Source: Methylococcales bacterium (lineage in GTDB: Bacteria > Pseudomonadota > Gammaproteobacteria > Methylococcales > Methylomonadaceae). Taken from it: DNA of 43,460 nt. A program made the translations under genes and the position numbers. The notes beneath the pieces were generated by a model. That model was not told the origin of the DNA and did not search any database. It saw only the letters and a list, made by a program, of their open reading frames with translations. The stretch spans positions 1-43,460 of the forward strand of contig JAGLDH010000039.1 in NCBI GenBank assembly GCA_023145835.1. Direction: 5' to 3'. This document shows, in pieces, positions 17,657 to 26,453 of the stretch. Position 1 is the first letter of the stretch; each line of letters begins with the position of its first letter.

Positions 17657-19258
17657 TTAATAATAAACACGTAACAAATCTTGAATCTCCTGAAATTCTT
17701 GCAAATATGGCTTTGCAATTTCATGATTAGCCACAATGACAATTAAATCATGTGAGAAAACTGACGTGTTATACCAATTAAAACTACCATCTATGACAAT
17801 GTGTTCGTCAATAATGCAGTATTTTGAATGAATAGGTGAATAAGGTACCGAATGATCATCTTTTCCATAAACTAATCCTACTGCAACATCAGCAGATTTC
17901 AACCTTTCGATAACAGGTAAAAGTGGGCAATTCAATTCGTCTTCCATAGATCGCTCTATACCAACTTTTCCTTGTCTAGCCAAATGCCCATTTAGTAAAA
18001 GATGTACATCTACACCTCTGTTTTTAGCATTAATTAAAGCACAAATAACACTGTCATCATGATCGCCTAACAATTCACCAATCAAAAATAAAGTAATTTT
18101 AATAGAATAAGTAGCACGCGTTATTTCTGCAAGAATAGCGTGATGAGGAAGGAAGTTATTTCCATTTTGTATTTTGTGTCTACCAAAGGTATAGAGCAAA
18201 TTAAAATGACTATAAGGGTCTACTCCATATTGTTGAATAACACCGCCTCGTTGACTTTGAAATATATTATCTAGTAATCGACAGACACCTTTTGAATGAA
18301 ATGTCATTCCAGATTCCCAGTTGGCCCACCAACGACCAAAAGTAATATTAAACGATCCCATAATACAATCTTCATCATTAAAAATAATGAATTTAGTATG
18401 CATATCAGGTTCTACTTCAATCAAATGGTGGTCTGGACTACAAATAACCCCAATTAACTCAACACCTGCACGTTTGAGACGAGCATAACTATCACTATTA
18501 GTAAGCGTCATTTTTCGCCAATCAACAATACATTGAATCCATACGCCTTGTTCACTAGCATGAATTAGATGTGATACAAAATCTTCATCATCAATACAAT
18601 CTACGCTGACTTTAATCGTACATAACCGGTCATGATTTTCATGCTTAGTTTTTATTACTTTATCTATTAAATGATGAATATAGCTTTTTGGATGATATGG
18701 ATGATCAGGCTGGCCTTTAGTAAATTTAGGGACTAATTCAAGTGATTCAAAGTGGTGATTAAACCAATCTACATCGCATTGCAATTCATGATCATTTAAT
18801 TCATACGTTCTATAATGGTTGTAAGTAGAATTATCGGCAGAAATCTCATAGTATTGAGGCTCATCAGAGTTGCTCTGTAATTGAGGCCAATCCATATAAA
18901 TATATTCTTTTTCTGAAGCAATAGAATGCTCATCAATATGGACAATAAAAGAAAATTTAACACAGTTAACTTGACCAAAGTTACTGGAAAAGGGATGGAT
19001 ATAAAAATCACGGGTACTTCTCGTATGTCTATTCCATTCGATATTGTAAGCATCTGTATCTACAACATAGGTTTCACAAATATTATTGTTGCTATAGACC
19101 TTTAAGATTACTTTTAAGTTGACATGAGCTCCCTGAAATACTTCAAAATTAATCTTCCCCCAACGAATAAAAAACTCATCATTAAAGTCATTAACTCTTG
19201 CGAAAGTGCCACCTAATTCACCTCTAACGGGTATGGCATAGTCTTCTGCTATTTGCAT
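17657..19258 (-). CDS. phospholipase D-like (HKD) protein with beta-rich N-terminal domain
   Basis: A two-HKD phospholipase D superfamily protein of 533 residues (nucleases, phospholipases, transphosphatidylases). Motif 1 is H287-x-K289 with GSFN at 301-304, but the canonical Asp of HxKx4D is Asn294. Motif 2, H477-x-K479-x4-D484 with GSFN 491-494, is complete. Residues about 25-125 form a beta-rich domain I do not recognise; no signal peptide or membrane segment is visible, so it is probably cytosolic. GAGGTGGTG just before the ATG is a good ribosome site. It is the last gene of the glucan/EEP cluster, 100 bases after the EEP gene. The spacer has three GTAAC repeats (19323-19340). Substrate unknown. 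Confidence 0.85.
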   Translation of the reverse strand: MQIAEDYAIPVRGELGGTFARVNDFNDEFFIRWGKINFEVFQGAHVNLKVILKVYSNNNICETYVVDTDAYNIEWNRHTRSTRDFYIHPFSSNFGQVNCVKFSFIVHIDEHSIASEKEYIYMDWPQLQSNSDEPQYYEISADNSTYNHYRTYELNDHELQCDVDWFNHHFESLELVPKFTKGQPDHPYHPKSYIHHLIDKVIKTKHENHDRLCTIKVSVDCIDDEDFVSHLIHASEQGVWIQCIVDWRKMTLTNSDSYARLKRAGVELIGVICSPDHHLIEVEPDMHTKFIIFNDEDCIMGSFNITFGRWWANWESGMTFHSKGVCRLLDNIFQSQRGGVIQQYGVDPYSHFNLLYTFGRHKIQNGNNFLPHHAILAEITRATYSIKITLFLIGELLGDHDDSVICALINAKNRGVDVHLLLNGHLARQGKVGIERSMEDELNCPLLPVIERLKSADVAVGLVYGKDDHSVPYSPIHSKYCIIDEHIVIDGSFNWYNTSVFSHDLIVIVANHEIAKPYLQEFQEIQDLLRVYY

Positions 19259-19358
19259 ATCACCACCTCATTTTGTGCTCTAACGTTTGTAAACCATTTT
19301 TCAACTCAATTTCAAATAAAATGTAACGTAACAACGTAACTAAGTTCTTTCTAGATTA

Positions 19359-20873
19359 TTATTTATTTTCTTTTGGTTCAAATGTCATAAAGTAACCACA
19401 ATGATCAGATACTTGCCCATAGTCATCATCAGTAAAAACTATTTTTGCCGATGTTACTTGTAGGCCACTATTTTTGTTCATAAAAACATAATCAATGCGA
19501 TAGTCTTCTGATAATAAATATTGCCAATGGCCATCATTAACTCTGAATATTTTTTCAAAAACACCTTTTTGATTTACTTCTAAATATTGATCGTCATATT
19601 CATTAGAGTTAACCACTAATTCATAGCCTTTTGAGCCTGCTGTAATATTAAAGTCACCACATAATAGTGTTGTTTTAACATCGTCAGCCTGGTTTTCTAT
19701 TGCCCATTCATGTAATCGTTGAAACTGCTCTTCAAAACCATCTTCTATCCAGCTTAAATGTGCAGAAAAGACATTAATTACGCCTAAAAAGGGAACGTGT
19801 ATACGTGTCATGATAACTTTTCTTGAGTGTATGCTATAAATATCCTGACTATTTGATACATATTTTGATTGCTGATTAGAGATTGGGAACCGACTTAAAA
19901 TAGCAACTCCTTCTCTATATTTATCAAAACCCAAATGCGCCCAATCAGTATATATGTTAAATACTTGAGGTAAGCGTTCATTTATAATTCTGGCGGAATT
20001 GGATGGCCAATCCCCTTCCCCATTATTCCAAAATTCAGCAACTTCTTGAAAACAGACTATATCAGCATCTAATTCATCTATTGCTTTCGCTATTTGTGTG
20101 AATTTACTGTCTTGATCTTTTTCTTGATAACAATGTAAATTCAGAATCAATATTTTTAACTGATCAGGTTGTAAACAATAATTATTTCCTACGTTATTAT
20201 CCCAAATAACCTTATTATCACCTTCACAACTAATAATATACTGTAATTTTAATGCATCACCTGGATCAATCTGCCCTGTCCATAATTGGATTTCATATTG
20301 ATTTGGATTACGAGCATTACTTTGCCGCTTATTATTCCAATAATTTCTGTTATATTCACAGTTTGATAAGTGCGTAGTTTTCCAATTATCAACCGTCCAA
20401 TGCAGTATTACTTTTTCTGCATTAATTGTGGAGTCAACAGCTACCGTAACGGGGATAATGGACTGACTATCATTTAAGTTAACTTGAAAATCAATATTCT
20501 GTAATTGATTAATATCGGTTAATTTAATACCAGAGTCAGCTTCACTCGAATAATTAAGTCCATTGTTGTTGTCCCAATATTCTTGCTCTAAAACTCTATA
20601 ACGCAAACCAAATTGAATATTACCTGGTAGTGAAAAATCATCGGTTAATGTTAATTTTATCTGTGCATGCCAAAATTCTTTATCATGCCCTTGCATACTA
20701 TAATATTTTGCAGACAAATCTTGCCATTTCCCCTCTTCTCCCGCCCAAACAACGTCAATTTGCTTGTCAAAGTTAAGATTCTCTACCAGCATAAAAAAAT
20801 TCAAGTTCTGCTGAACTTGATTATTTTTTCTGCTAATTAAATTTTCTACATAAAGCAGTTGAATAGCCGACAT
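19359..20873 (-). CDS. EEP-family phosphodiesterase/phosphatase with tandem CBM21-like starch-binding modules
   Basis: The C-terminal half (about 238-497) is an endonuclease/exonuclease/phosphatase domain with all signature residues: N246 (LNLHCYQ), E277 (CFQEV), H372 (SAHLSW), D407/N409 (GDFNI), D461 (RIDYVF) and D490-H491 (SDH). The N-terminal half holds two modules, each ending in a WDNN-G-NY motif (99-108 and 224-232), the hallmark of CBM21/53-type glucan-binding modules. There is no signal peptide. The gene sits 28 bases after yceI and upstream of the PLD gene, in the run that begins with the GH57 branching enzyme. EEP enzymes cut nucleic acids, lipids or inositol phosphates. The attached modules suggest the enzyme sits on a glucan (inference). 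Confidence 0.85.
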   Translation of the reverse strand: MSAIQLLYVENLISRKNNQVQQNLNFFMLVENLNFDKQIDVVWAGEEGKWQDLSAKYYSMQGHDKEFWHAQIKLTLTDDFSLPGNIQFGLRYRVLEQEYWDNNNGLNYSSEADSGIKLTDINQLQNIDFQVNLNDSQSIIPVTVAVDSTINAEKVILHWTVDNWKTTHLSNCEYNRNYWNNKRQSNARNPNQYEIQLWTGQIDPGDALKLQYIISCEGDNKVIWDNNVGNNYCLQPDQLKILILNLHCYQEKDQDSKFTQIAKAIDELDADIVCFQEVAEFWNNGEGDWPSNSARIINERLPQVFNIYTDWAHLGFDKYREGVAILSRFPISNQQSKYVSNSQDIYSIHSRKVIMTRIHVPFLGVINVFSAHLSWIEDGFEEQFQRLHEWAIENQADDVKTTLLCGDFNITAGSKGYELVVNSNEYDDQYLEVNQKGVFEKIFRVNDGHWQYLLSEDYRIDYVFMNKNSGLQVTSAKIVFTDDDYGQVSDHCGYFMTFEPKENK

Positions 20874-20901
20874 AGTATGCTCGATGAATAAAATATATTT
20901 T

Positions 20902-21489
20902 TTACTTTTTAAATATAAAATTTGCTGTCACAGGAATCACTGTACTAATTGATGGCAACTTTGCAAGTACTTGCAACATTTTAATACCTTTTTCAAATTC
21001 ATAATCACGCGCATTAATAATAATGGGTTTTATAGTAGAAACTAGCAATTTATTATCAGTTAAAGAAGTAATGCGCATATCTGCATCAATTTTTTGCTGT
21101 TGTCCATGAATAGATAGATTAAGTTCTAAATTTTGTGAAAAAGACTCACCACTTTTCAATCGATTAATCTTATCAACATCCACTTTTGTCGATACCGTTG
21201 CTTTAGGAAACTGAGCAATCTCAAACAAGACCTTTTTCATTCTATCATCGCGCTTAGGAATTTTTGTATCAACACTCGATAAAGACACGTCTACAGTGAC
21301 ATTTCCATTGTCTTTTAAAGCCCCTTCTATACTTTTAAAGGTATGAACTTCACCAATAGATTGTTTTTTTATCGAAATAAAATTAAGTGATGAATCTGCA
21401 TTATTTAAAGTCCAGTCTGCGGAAACAGAAAAAGCCATACTTGTTAACACTAAAGCACAAAAAGTTTGATTTAATCGAGTAGTTTTCAT
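20902..21489 (-). CDS. YceI-family periplasmic protein
   Basis: The YceI fold is a lipocalin-like beta barrel that binds polyisoprenoid or similar lipids; the physiological role is usually unknown. The protein begins MKTTRLNQTFCALV with a signal peptide cleaved after SVSA (about residue 24), then ADWTLNNADSSLNFISIKK, typical for YceI. I chose the ATG at 21489 because GGGAG lies 6 bases upstream and the signal peptide starts there; a longer frame to 21570 adds 27 residues in front and no better signal. Length is 195. It sits 82 bases after the GH57 gene and 28 before the EEP gene. It is the only clearly exported product in this run, which is odd. Confidence 0.92.
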   Translation of the reverse strand: MKTTRLNQTFCALVLTSMAFSVSADWTLNNADSSLNFISIKKQSIGEVHTFKSIEGALKDNGNVTVDVSLSSVDTKIPKRDDRMKKVLFEIAQFPKATVSTKVDVDKINRLKSGESFSQNLELNLSIHGQQQKIDADMRITSLTDNKLLVSTIKPIIINARDYEFEKGIKMLQVLAKLPSISTVIPVTANFIFKK

Positions 21490-21571
21490 TAATAACTCCC
21501 TAGGTTTGTTAAATTCCCCGTTAACAAAAATGCTGGCTAGGGGAAGTAATAGCCTTTTTCTAATCCTCAAT

Positions 21572-23170
21572 TTATATTACTGGCTTATAATCACGATAAT
21601 CAATATCTGGAAAAACGTTATCCATCGTTTCTAAAGCAAGTAAATAATGTTCATTTATCTTATTATTACGAATACATTCATGTAAATAATTAAATCTGGC
21701 CAAATAATCATTTATTTTTTTAGTAGCATAGTCAATCGTTGTTCCTGATTTTAGAATAAACGGCCAATCAGATGCTTGCGCGAGTAATACTGTTCTAAAA
21801 GCTTGGTTTAATGCTCTTTTCTGTACAGGTAAAACACTAACACCGGTGAAATCAACAGCAAGCTTCTCCATTTCTTCAGCCATTTCATGTAAAAAAGGAT
21901 AAATCCAGTCATTATCTTCATTAATCCAATAACTAGAGTAACCTTGATCGCCCCAGGTTGATGATGAGGGAACAGATACTTGATGATTTTTTTGCTGTTT
22001 CAAATATTCTTTACAGCTTACTAATTTTATTTGATTATCTGGTTCACTTGCTAGCCTTAGTACACTTTCTAGCCAATGTATTCCTTCTGCCCACCAATGA
22101 CCAAATAACTCAGCATCATAAGGTGAAACAATAACAGGAGGTCTATTCATTTTTCTGGATAGTATTTTTATTTGTTGCTCCCTTTTAGCAATAAAATCCT
22201 TTGCATCTTTATATGCTTTACGTTTTGCTTTTTTAGGGTCGTAAATCTTTTTTTCTTGCCCTTTTCCAGTGACTCGATGATACTTGATTCCAGTATTTAT
22301 TCTTGTTTTACCATCAAGAATATAAGGAGCAACATCTTCCAAATCCAACTCAAAACCTATATCACTATAGTATTCTCGATAATTAATATCTCCAGGGTAA
22401 CCTTCTTGAGCGCTCCAAACCTGATGAGATGATTCAGGGTCACGCGCAAACGCCATTACTTTATTTCCACAATCAAGTGGTGCGTAAATACCATTCTTAG
22501 GTAAATCACTCGCATCAACCACACCATGAGTATCAATAAAAAAGTAGTTGATTCCTGCATCGTCAAGCAATAACTCCAAACCAGGATAGTATCCACATTC
22601 TGGTAACCAAAACCCAGCAGGAGAAAACCCCATAATAGATTTAAAGGTATCAATACCAACATTTATTTGATTACGTACAGCTATTTCACTGATATTAAGT
22701 AAAGGCAAAAAACCATGGGTTGCAGCAGTTGAAATGAGTTCTAGTCGACCGGAAAAATAATGTTTTTTAAATGCCTTTAATATATCAAAATTATAATTTT
22801 GATATATCTGGCGAACATGAATAAAAAACCGACGATATAATCGAGCTAATTTTTGATATTCTTTTTGATTCTTTGTTCTAATAATTTCTTTTTCTGCAAG
22901 TTCAATCCGAGTATTTAAATAAGTCAGATAACGTGTCTTTAATAATTCATCACCTAACATCATAAGCAATGTAGGTGATAATGAGAGTGTTAACCGATAA
23001 TCGACATTATCTTTTGATAAATTATCAAGAGCATTTATTAAGGGAACATAACATTCTGTTATTGCCTCAAAAAGCCAAACTTCTTCAAAAAAACTTTCAT
23101 ATTCAGGATGTCTTACATACGGTAAATGTGCATGAAGAATAATACTGAGAAATCCTTTTTCTGTACCCAC
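21572..23170 (-). CDS. GH57 1,4-alpha-glucan branching enzyme (DUF1957 type)
   Basis: Glycoside hydrolase family 57 protein that makes alpha-1,6 branches in glycogen-like glucan. Conserved regions: HAHLPYVRHPEY (13-24), catalytic nucleophile E191 in GFWLPECGY, and general acid D352 in SPYDAELFGHWW. These match the DUF1957-type branching enzymes of Thermus and Thermococcus. Length is 532. No signal peptide, so cytosolic. It follows the DUF4912 gene by 5 bases, so the two are one unit, and leads into yceI. No glgA, glgC or phosphorylase gene is in the window. The motif assignment is strong; branching rather than amylase activity is inferred from the family. Confidence 0.93.
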   Translation of the reverse strand: MGTEKGFLSIILHAHLPYVRHPEYESFFEEVWLFEAITECYVPLINALDNLSKDNVDYRLTLSLSPTLLMMLGDELLKTRYLTYLNTRIELAEKEIIRTKNQKEYQKLARLYRRFFIHVRQIYQNYNFDILKAFKKHYFSGRLELISTAATHGFLPLLNISEIAVRNQINVGIDTFKSIMGFSPAGFWLPECGYYPGLELLLDDAGINYFFIDTHGVVDASDLPKNGIYAPLDCGNKVMAFARDPESSHQVWSAQEGYPGDINYREYYSDIGFELDLEDVAPYILDGKTRINTGIKYHRVTGKGQEKKIYDPKKAKRKAYKDAKDFIAKREQQIKILSRKMNRPPVIVSPYDAELFGHWWAEGIHWLESVLRLASEPDNQIKLVSCKEYLKQQKNHQVSVPSSSTWGDQGYSSYWINEDNDWIYPFLHEMAEEMEKLAVDFTGVSVLPVQKRALNQAFRTVLLAQASDWPFILKSGTTIDYATKKINDYLARFNYLHECIRNNKINEHYLLALETMDNVFPDIDYRDYKPVI

Positions 23171-23175
23171 TTGTG

Positions 23176-23775
23176 TTACCGTCCTTTACCAGAATAATTA
23201 GTACGCTCACGATGAGTTTTTTTTAATTTTGACTGTTCTTTAATTTTAAATTCAATATTATTGTAAGGAATAATATAATCAGTAAAACTTATTTTTTTTA
23301 ATTTTTTTTGTCTAGAGAAACAGGCTGTATTATTTGAGATTATTAATGGAATAAAGTTTTTGCTTGAATTTAATTCACCTATCTTTGCGAAATAAGTCTC
23401 TTTTCTATTGATGATAGGTAAACTAATCAGTTGCTTTGCTTGAGAACCTTGAATCTTAAATTCAACCAAAGGCTTTGATTTAACTACATCACCTCTTACT
23501 TCTTGTGAATAAATTCTAAGCATCTTGTTATCACTTGTATTAGACGAAGATGGTGTTTTATTTTGACTTTCATCGTCATCAAAATTCCAATAGGCATACA
23601 AATGCTGAGGATCTATAGATAGAAGAACAAGTTTTTTATTATTACTTGATATTCTAGGAGCAAAATACAGACTAATGTTCTGACTTACTTCAAGTAACTC
23701 TTGTCTAGAAAGCGCAGGAGTTACTGATTTAGAAGATGTAAACCTTTTAACACTGTCATACGTAGTTTCAGGCAT
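23176..23775 (-). CDS. DUF4912 domain protein
   Basis: A 199-residue cytosolic protein. Residues about 45-165 match the DUF4912 pattern (LLSIDPQHLYAYWNFDDDE near 57-75, then a beta-rich region with YFAKIGEL). The domain's function is not established. It is the first gene of the run and ends only 5 bases before the GH57 start, and I recall DUF4912 genes beside GH57 genes elsewhere, so a role in glucan binding or regulation is likely (inference). The tail is very Lys/Arg-rich. It is divergent from the TIGR03790 gene across a 152-base spacer that must hold both promoters. Confidence 0.85.
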   Translation of the reverse strand: MPETTYDSVKRFTSSKSVTPALSRQELLEVSQNISLYFAPRISSNNKKLVLLSIDPQHLYAYWNFDDDESQNKTPSSSNTSDNKMLRIYSQEVRGDVVKSKPLVEFKIQGSQAKQLISLPIINRKETYFAKIGELNSSKNFIPLIISNNTACFSRQKKLKKISFTDYIIPYNNIEFKIKEQSKLKKTHRERTNYSGKGR

Positions 23776-23927
23776 AGGTATGTTGTTTAAATCTTTTTTA
23801 AAAACTTGATAAAAGCTAAGATAGAATCTACTACTAAGCTTGAAGTATTTAATTGTACTAGACTTAAACCAAAAATCATGACTTTAATAGTCAGTTACTT
23901 ATAATTATTTTCAAATCACTCACCAAA
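23776..23927. promoter_or_regulatory. divergent promoter region
   Basis: This spacer lies between the start of the DUF4912-GH57-yceI-EEP-PLD run (-) and the TIGR03790 gene (+). On the plus strand ACTTATAAT at about 23895-23903 is a plausible -10. A small hairpin GACT-TTAAT-AGTC (23880-23892) precedes it. The -35 boxes are not clear. Confidence 0.35.
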
Positions 23928-24983
23928 ATGCCCGTATTTTGTTTTAAAAAACTTCTGTTAATCATTATATTTATTACATTTTATTCATCCACATCGACTG
24001 CACAGATTAATCCATTGTACACCCCATTACCTGCTATAGATGCTCGTCAGTTAGGCATTATTGTGAATGATTTTGATCCTATAAGTATCCAAATAGCCAA
24101 CTATTATCAACAACAACGAAAAATACCCACACAGAATATTATACGTATCAGCTTTAATCCTATGTTTCAAGTCCTTCCTGTTGCAGACTTTCAACATATA
24201 AAAAAACAAGTTGATAAATTAACACCCCCTCATGTTCAAGCTTATGCCTTAACATGGTCAGTCCCTTTTCGAGTCGGTTGTATGTCCATCACAACTGCTT
24301 TTGCAGCTGGTTTTAATGAGAAATTTTGTGCAACAGGTTGCAATAAAACATTTCCTTCACCCTATTTTAATACTAAAAGTAGACAACCTTATACTGATTT
24401 TAAATGGCGACCTACGATGGCACTTGCAGGAAAAACCTTTAAAGAAGTTAAGCAACTTATAGATCGTGGTATAGCATCTGATTATAGCTACCCAACTGGT
24501 ACTGCCTATTTATTAGAAACCTCAGATAAACAACGAAGTGCTCGAGCTGTATTTCATCCTCAAATTACGGAAGTATTTAATGGTTTATGGGAAACAGTCT
24601 CCATTGAACAAGATTTTATTGAAGATAAGCAGGATGTAATGTTCTATTTCACAGGTAAAATTCACATCGATAAAATATCATCAAATCATTATTTACCTGG
24701 AGCCGTTGCAGATCATTTAACATCAACAGGAGGTATTTTATTTGGAAGCACACAAATGAGTAGTTTGAAATGGTTAGAGGCTGGAGCTACAGGTAGTTAT
24801 GGGGCTGTTATAGAGCCTTGTAATTTTGTTCAAAAATTCCCAAACCCTGGTGTTATGATGCATTATTATATTAAAGGAAATAGCTTAATTGAAGCTTATT
24901 GGAAAAGTGTTGCCTGGCCCGGACAAGGCCTTTTTATTGGGGAGCCATTAGCCAAGCCTTTCGCATACCCTCAACAGTTATAA
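23928..24983 (+). CDS. TIGR03790 family exported protein
   Basis: Member of the uncharacterised TIGR03790 family. A signal peptide covers about residues 1-25 (KKLLLIIIFITFY, cleavage near STA-Q). Then comes the family start LGIIVNDFDPISIQIANYYQQQRKIP (positions about 41-66, key words LGIIVND and YYQQQR). The C-terminal half has VADHLTSTGG, TGSYGAVIEPC and a final WPGQGLFIGEPLAKPF, which looks like a conserved catalytic or ligand-binding core similar to caspase-like or peptidase folds, though that is a guess. It contains several cysteines (GCMS, CATGC). Length is 351. It is followed 51 bases later by thiD on the same strand. Function unknown. Confidence 0.85.
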   Translation: MPVFCFKKLLLIIIFITFYSSTSTAQINPLYTPLPAIDARQLGIIVNDFDPISIQIANYYQQQRKIPTQNIIRISFNPMFQVLPVADFQHIKKQVDKLTPPHVQAYALTWSVPFRVGCMSITTAFAAGFNEKFCATGCNKTFPSPYFNTKSRQPYTDFKWRPTMALAGKTFKEVKQLIDRGIASDYSYPTGTAYLLETSDKQRSARAVFHPQITEVFNGLWETVSIEQDFIEDKQDVMFYFTGKIHIDKISSNHYLPGAVADHLTSTGGILFGSTQMSSLKWLEAGATGSYGAVIEPCNFVQKFPNPGVMMHYYIKGNSLIEAYWKSVAWPGQGLFIGEPLAKPFAYPQQL

Positions 24984-25034
24984 AGTACATTTATGATACT
25001 CTACCCTTTTGACTGATAATTTCTTCCTAAAACA

Positions 25035-25826
25035 ATGCAATCTGATCGCCCCGTCGTTTTATCTTTTTCTGGCCATGACCCTAGCGGTGGAGCTGGTGTT
25101 CAAGCAGATATTGAAACAATAATCAGCCATCAATGTCATGCTTGTAGTGTTATCACTGCATTAACAGAACAAGATAGTCATAATGTAAAAAAAATAATTC
25201 CGCAAAAGCCTCAAGAAATTATTTACCAAGCAAAGACCATCCTAAAAGACGTTCCAGTCAAGGTCATTAAAATAGGTTTAATTGGCAGTCATGAAACCGC
25301 CATTGCTATTCAATCTATTTTATTACAAAACCCACATATTCCAGTTGTTTTAGACCCTATTTTAGCAGCAGGAGGAGGAACTTCATTAGCAAATGAACAA
25401 TTAATCAATAGTATTACTGAGAAACTTATACCCTGCACAAGCATTTTAACACCTAATAGTGAAGAAGCTCGACTCTTGACACAACAAAGTGACTTAACAG
25501 TATGCGGTCAGAGCTTGTTAGATAAAGGCTGTCGCTATGTATTAATAACAGGGACTCACGAACAATCTACAACTGTCAATAATCTATTATTTCAACATGA
25601 TAATAAAATTGAGACTTTTAGCTGGGGTAGATTAAAAGGAAGTTACCATGGTTCAGGTTGCACCTTAGCAAGCTCTATTGCAGCCCTTATTGCACATGAT
25701 CTTGACCCTTTTACCGCCATTTCAGAAGCTCAAGAATATACATGGAACTCACTAGGTGCTGCTTATAAAGTTGGACAAGGACAATACAACCCAAATCGAC
25801 TGTTTTGGATGGAGCAACACTCATGA
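25035..25826 (+). CDS. thiD: hydroxymethylpyrimidine/phosphomethylpyrimidine kinase
   Basis: Phosphorylates HMP and HMP-P to HMP-PP for thiamine synthesis. It has a ribokinase-like fold with GHDPSGGAGVQAD at residues 13-25 and the active-site GSGCT with C209 near the C-terminus. The length of 263 agrees with E. coli ThiD (266). Its stop overlaps the thiE ATG as ATGA (25823-25826), so the pair is translationally coupled. No TPP riboswitch (THI box) is visible upstream. Located between a TIGR03790 gene and thiE-soxYZ. Confidence 0.97.
   Translation: MQSDRPVVLSFSGHDPSGGAGVQADIETIISHQCHACSVITALTEQDSHNVKKIIPQKPQEIIYQAKTILKDVPVKVIKIGLIGSHETAIAIQSILLQNPHIPVVLDPILAAGGGTSLANEQLINSITEKLIPCTSILTPNSEEARLLTQQSDLTVCGQSLLDKGCRYVLITGTHEQSTTVNNLLFQHDNKIETFSWGRLKGSYHGSGCTLASSIAALIAHDLDPFTAISEAQEYTWNSLGAAYKVGQGQYNPNRLFWMEQHS
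25811..25814 (+). promoter_or_regulatory. ribosome binding site that sets the thiE start
   Basis: GGAG eight bases before the ATG at 25823, inside the thiD 3' end. It favours that ATG over the in-frame TTG at 25805. Confidence 0.65.
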
Positions 25827-26437
25827 AATTTCCATCAAGTGGTCTGTATGCAATTACTCAAACAGAAGATAAAAGTTGTGACACTATTATCCAAGAAGTA
25901 TTATCAGTATTAAAAGGCGGGGCTTCCGTCATTCAATATCGTGATAAAACCCCAAAAAATGCCACTTATTTAGCTAAAGAACTCCTATTACTTTGTCGTC
26001 AATATAATGTCCCTCTTCTTATTAATGATAATACTGAATTGGCAGACTACATCGGTGCAGATGGAGTTCATTTAGGTAAGAACGATGGTGATATTGTTTC
26101 TGCAAGAATGAAGCTTGGTTCAAAGGCGATTATAGGTGTATCTTGCTACAACAATCTTTCCAGTGCACTGCAAGCAGAAAAACAAGGAGCAGATTATGTT
26201 GCTTTTGGTCGTTTTTTTCCATCAATATCTAAGCCTTTAGCGGCACCAGCACATATAGAAACACTGCACCAAGCCCACAATAAAATACACATTCCAATTG
26301 TTGCAATCGGGGGGATTTTACCCAGTAATGGCGATCAACTTTTAAAAGCTGGAGCAGATGTATTAGCAGTTATTGGAGGAGTATTTACTCACAACCCAAA
26401 ACAATCAGCCCAAACTTATCTAAAATTATTTTCATAG
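25823..26437 (+). CDS. thiE: thiamine-phosphate synthase
   Basis: Couples HMP-PP with thiazole phosphate to give thiamine phosphate. TIM-barrel features: QYRDKTPKN near residue 34, LLINDNTELADYIGADGVHLG (about 68-88), AFGRFFPS and VAIGGI for phosphate binding. Length is 204. I start it at the ATG overlapping the thiD stop (ATGA); an upstream in-frame TTG at 25805 would add six residues but lacks a better ribosome site. The family's phosphate loop is GPIFPT-like; here it reads GRFFPSIS, a modest deviation. Confidence 0.95.
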   Translation: MKFPSSGLYAITQTEDKSCDTIIQEVLSVLKGGASVIQYRDKTPKNATYLAKELLLLCRQYNVPLLINDNTELADYIGADGVHLGKNDGDIVSARMKLGSKAIIGVSCYNNLSSALQAEKQGADYVAFGRFFPSISKPLAAPAHIETLHQAHNKIHIPIVAIGGILPSNGDQLLKAGADVLAVIGGVFTHNPKQSAQTYLKLFS

Positions 26438-26453
26438 AAATAAACTGCAATTA

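Noticed and set aside
21490-21570. Longer YceI start at 21570
   Set aside because: The signal peptide and GGGAG ribosome site both point to the ATG at 21489; the extra 27 residues would bury the signal.
24984-25034. TPP riboswitch before thiD
   Set aside because: The gap is only 51 bases and holds no THI-box sequence.
25805-25822. TTG start for thiE
   Set aside because: The ATG at 25823 has a GGAG 8 bases upstream and the coupled ATGA overlap with thiD.
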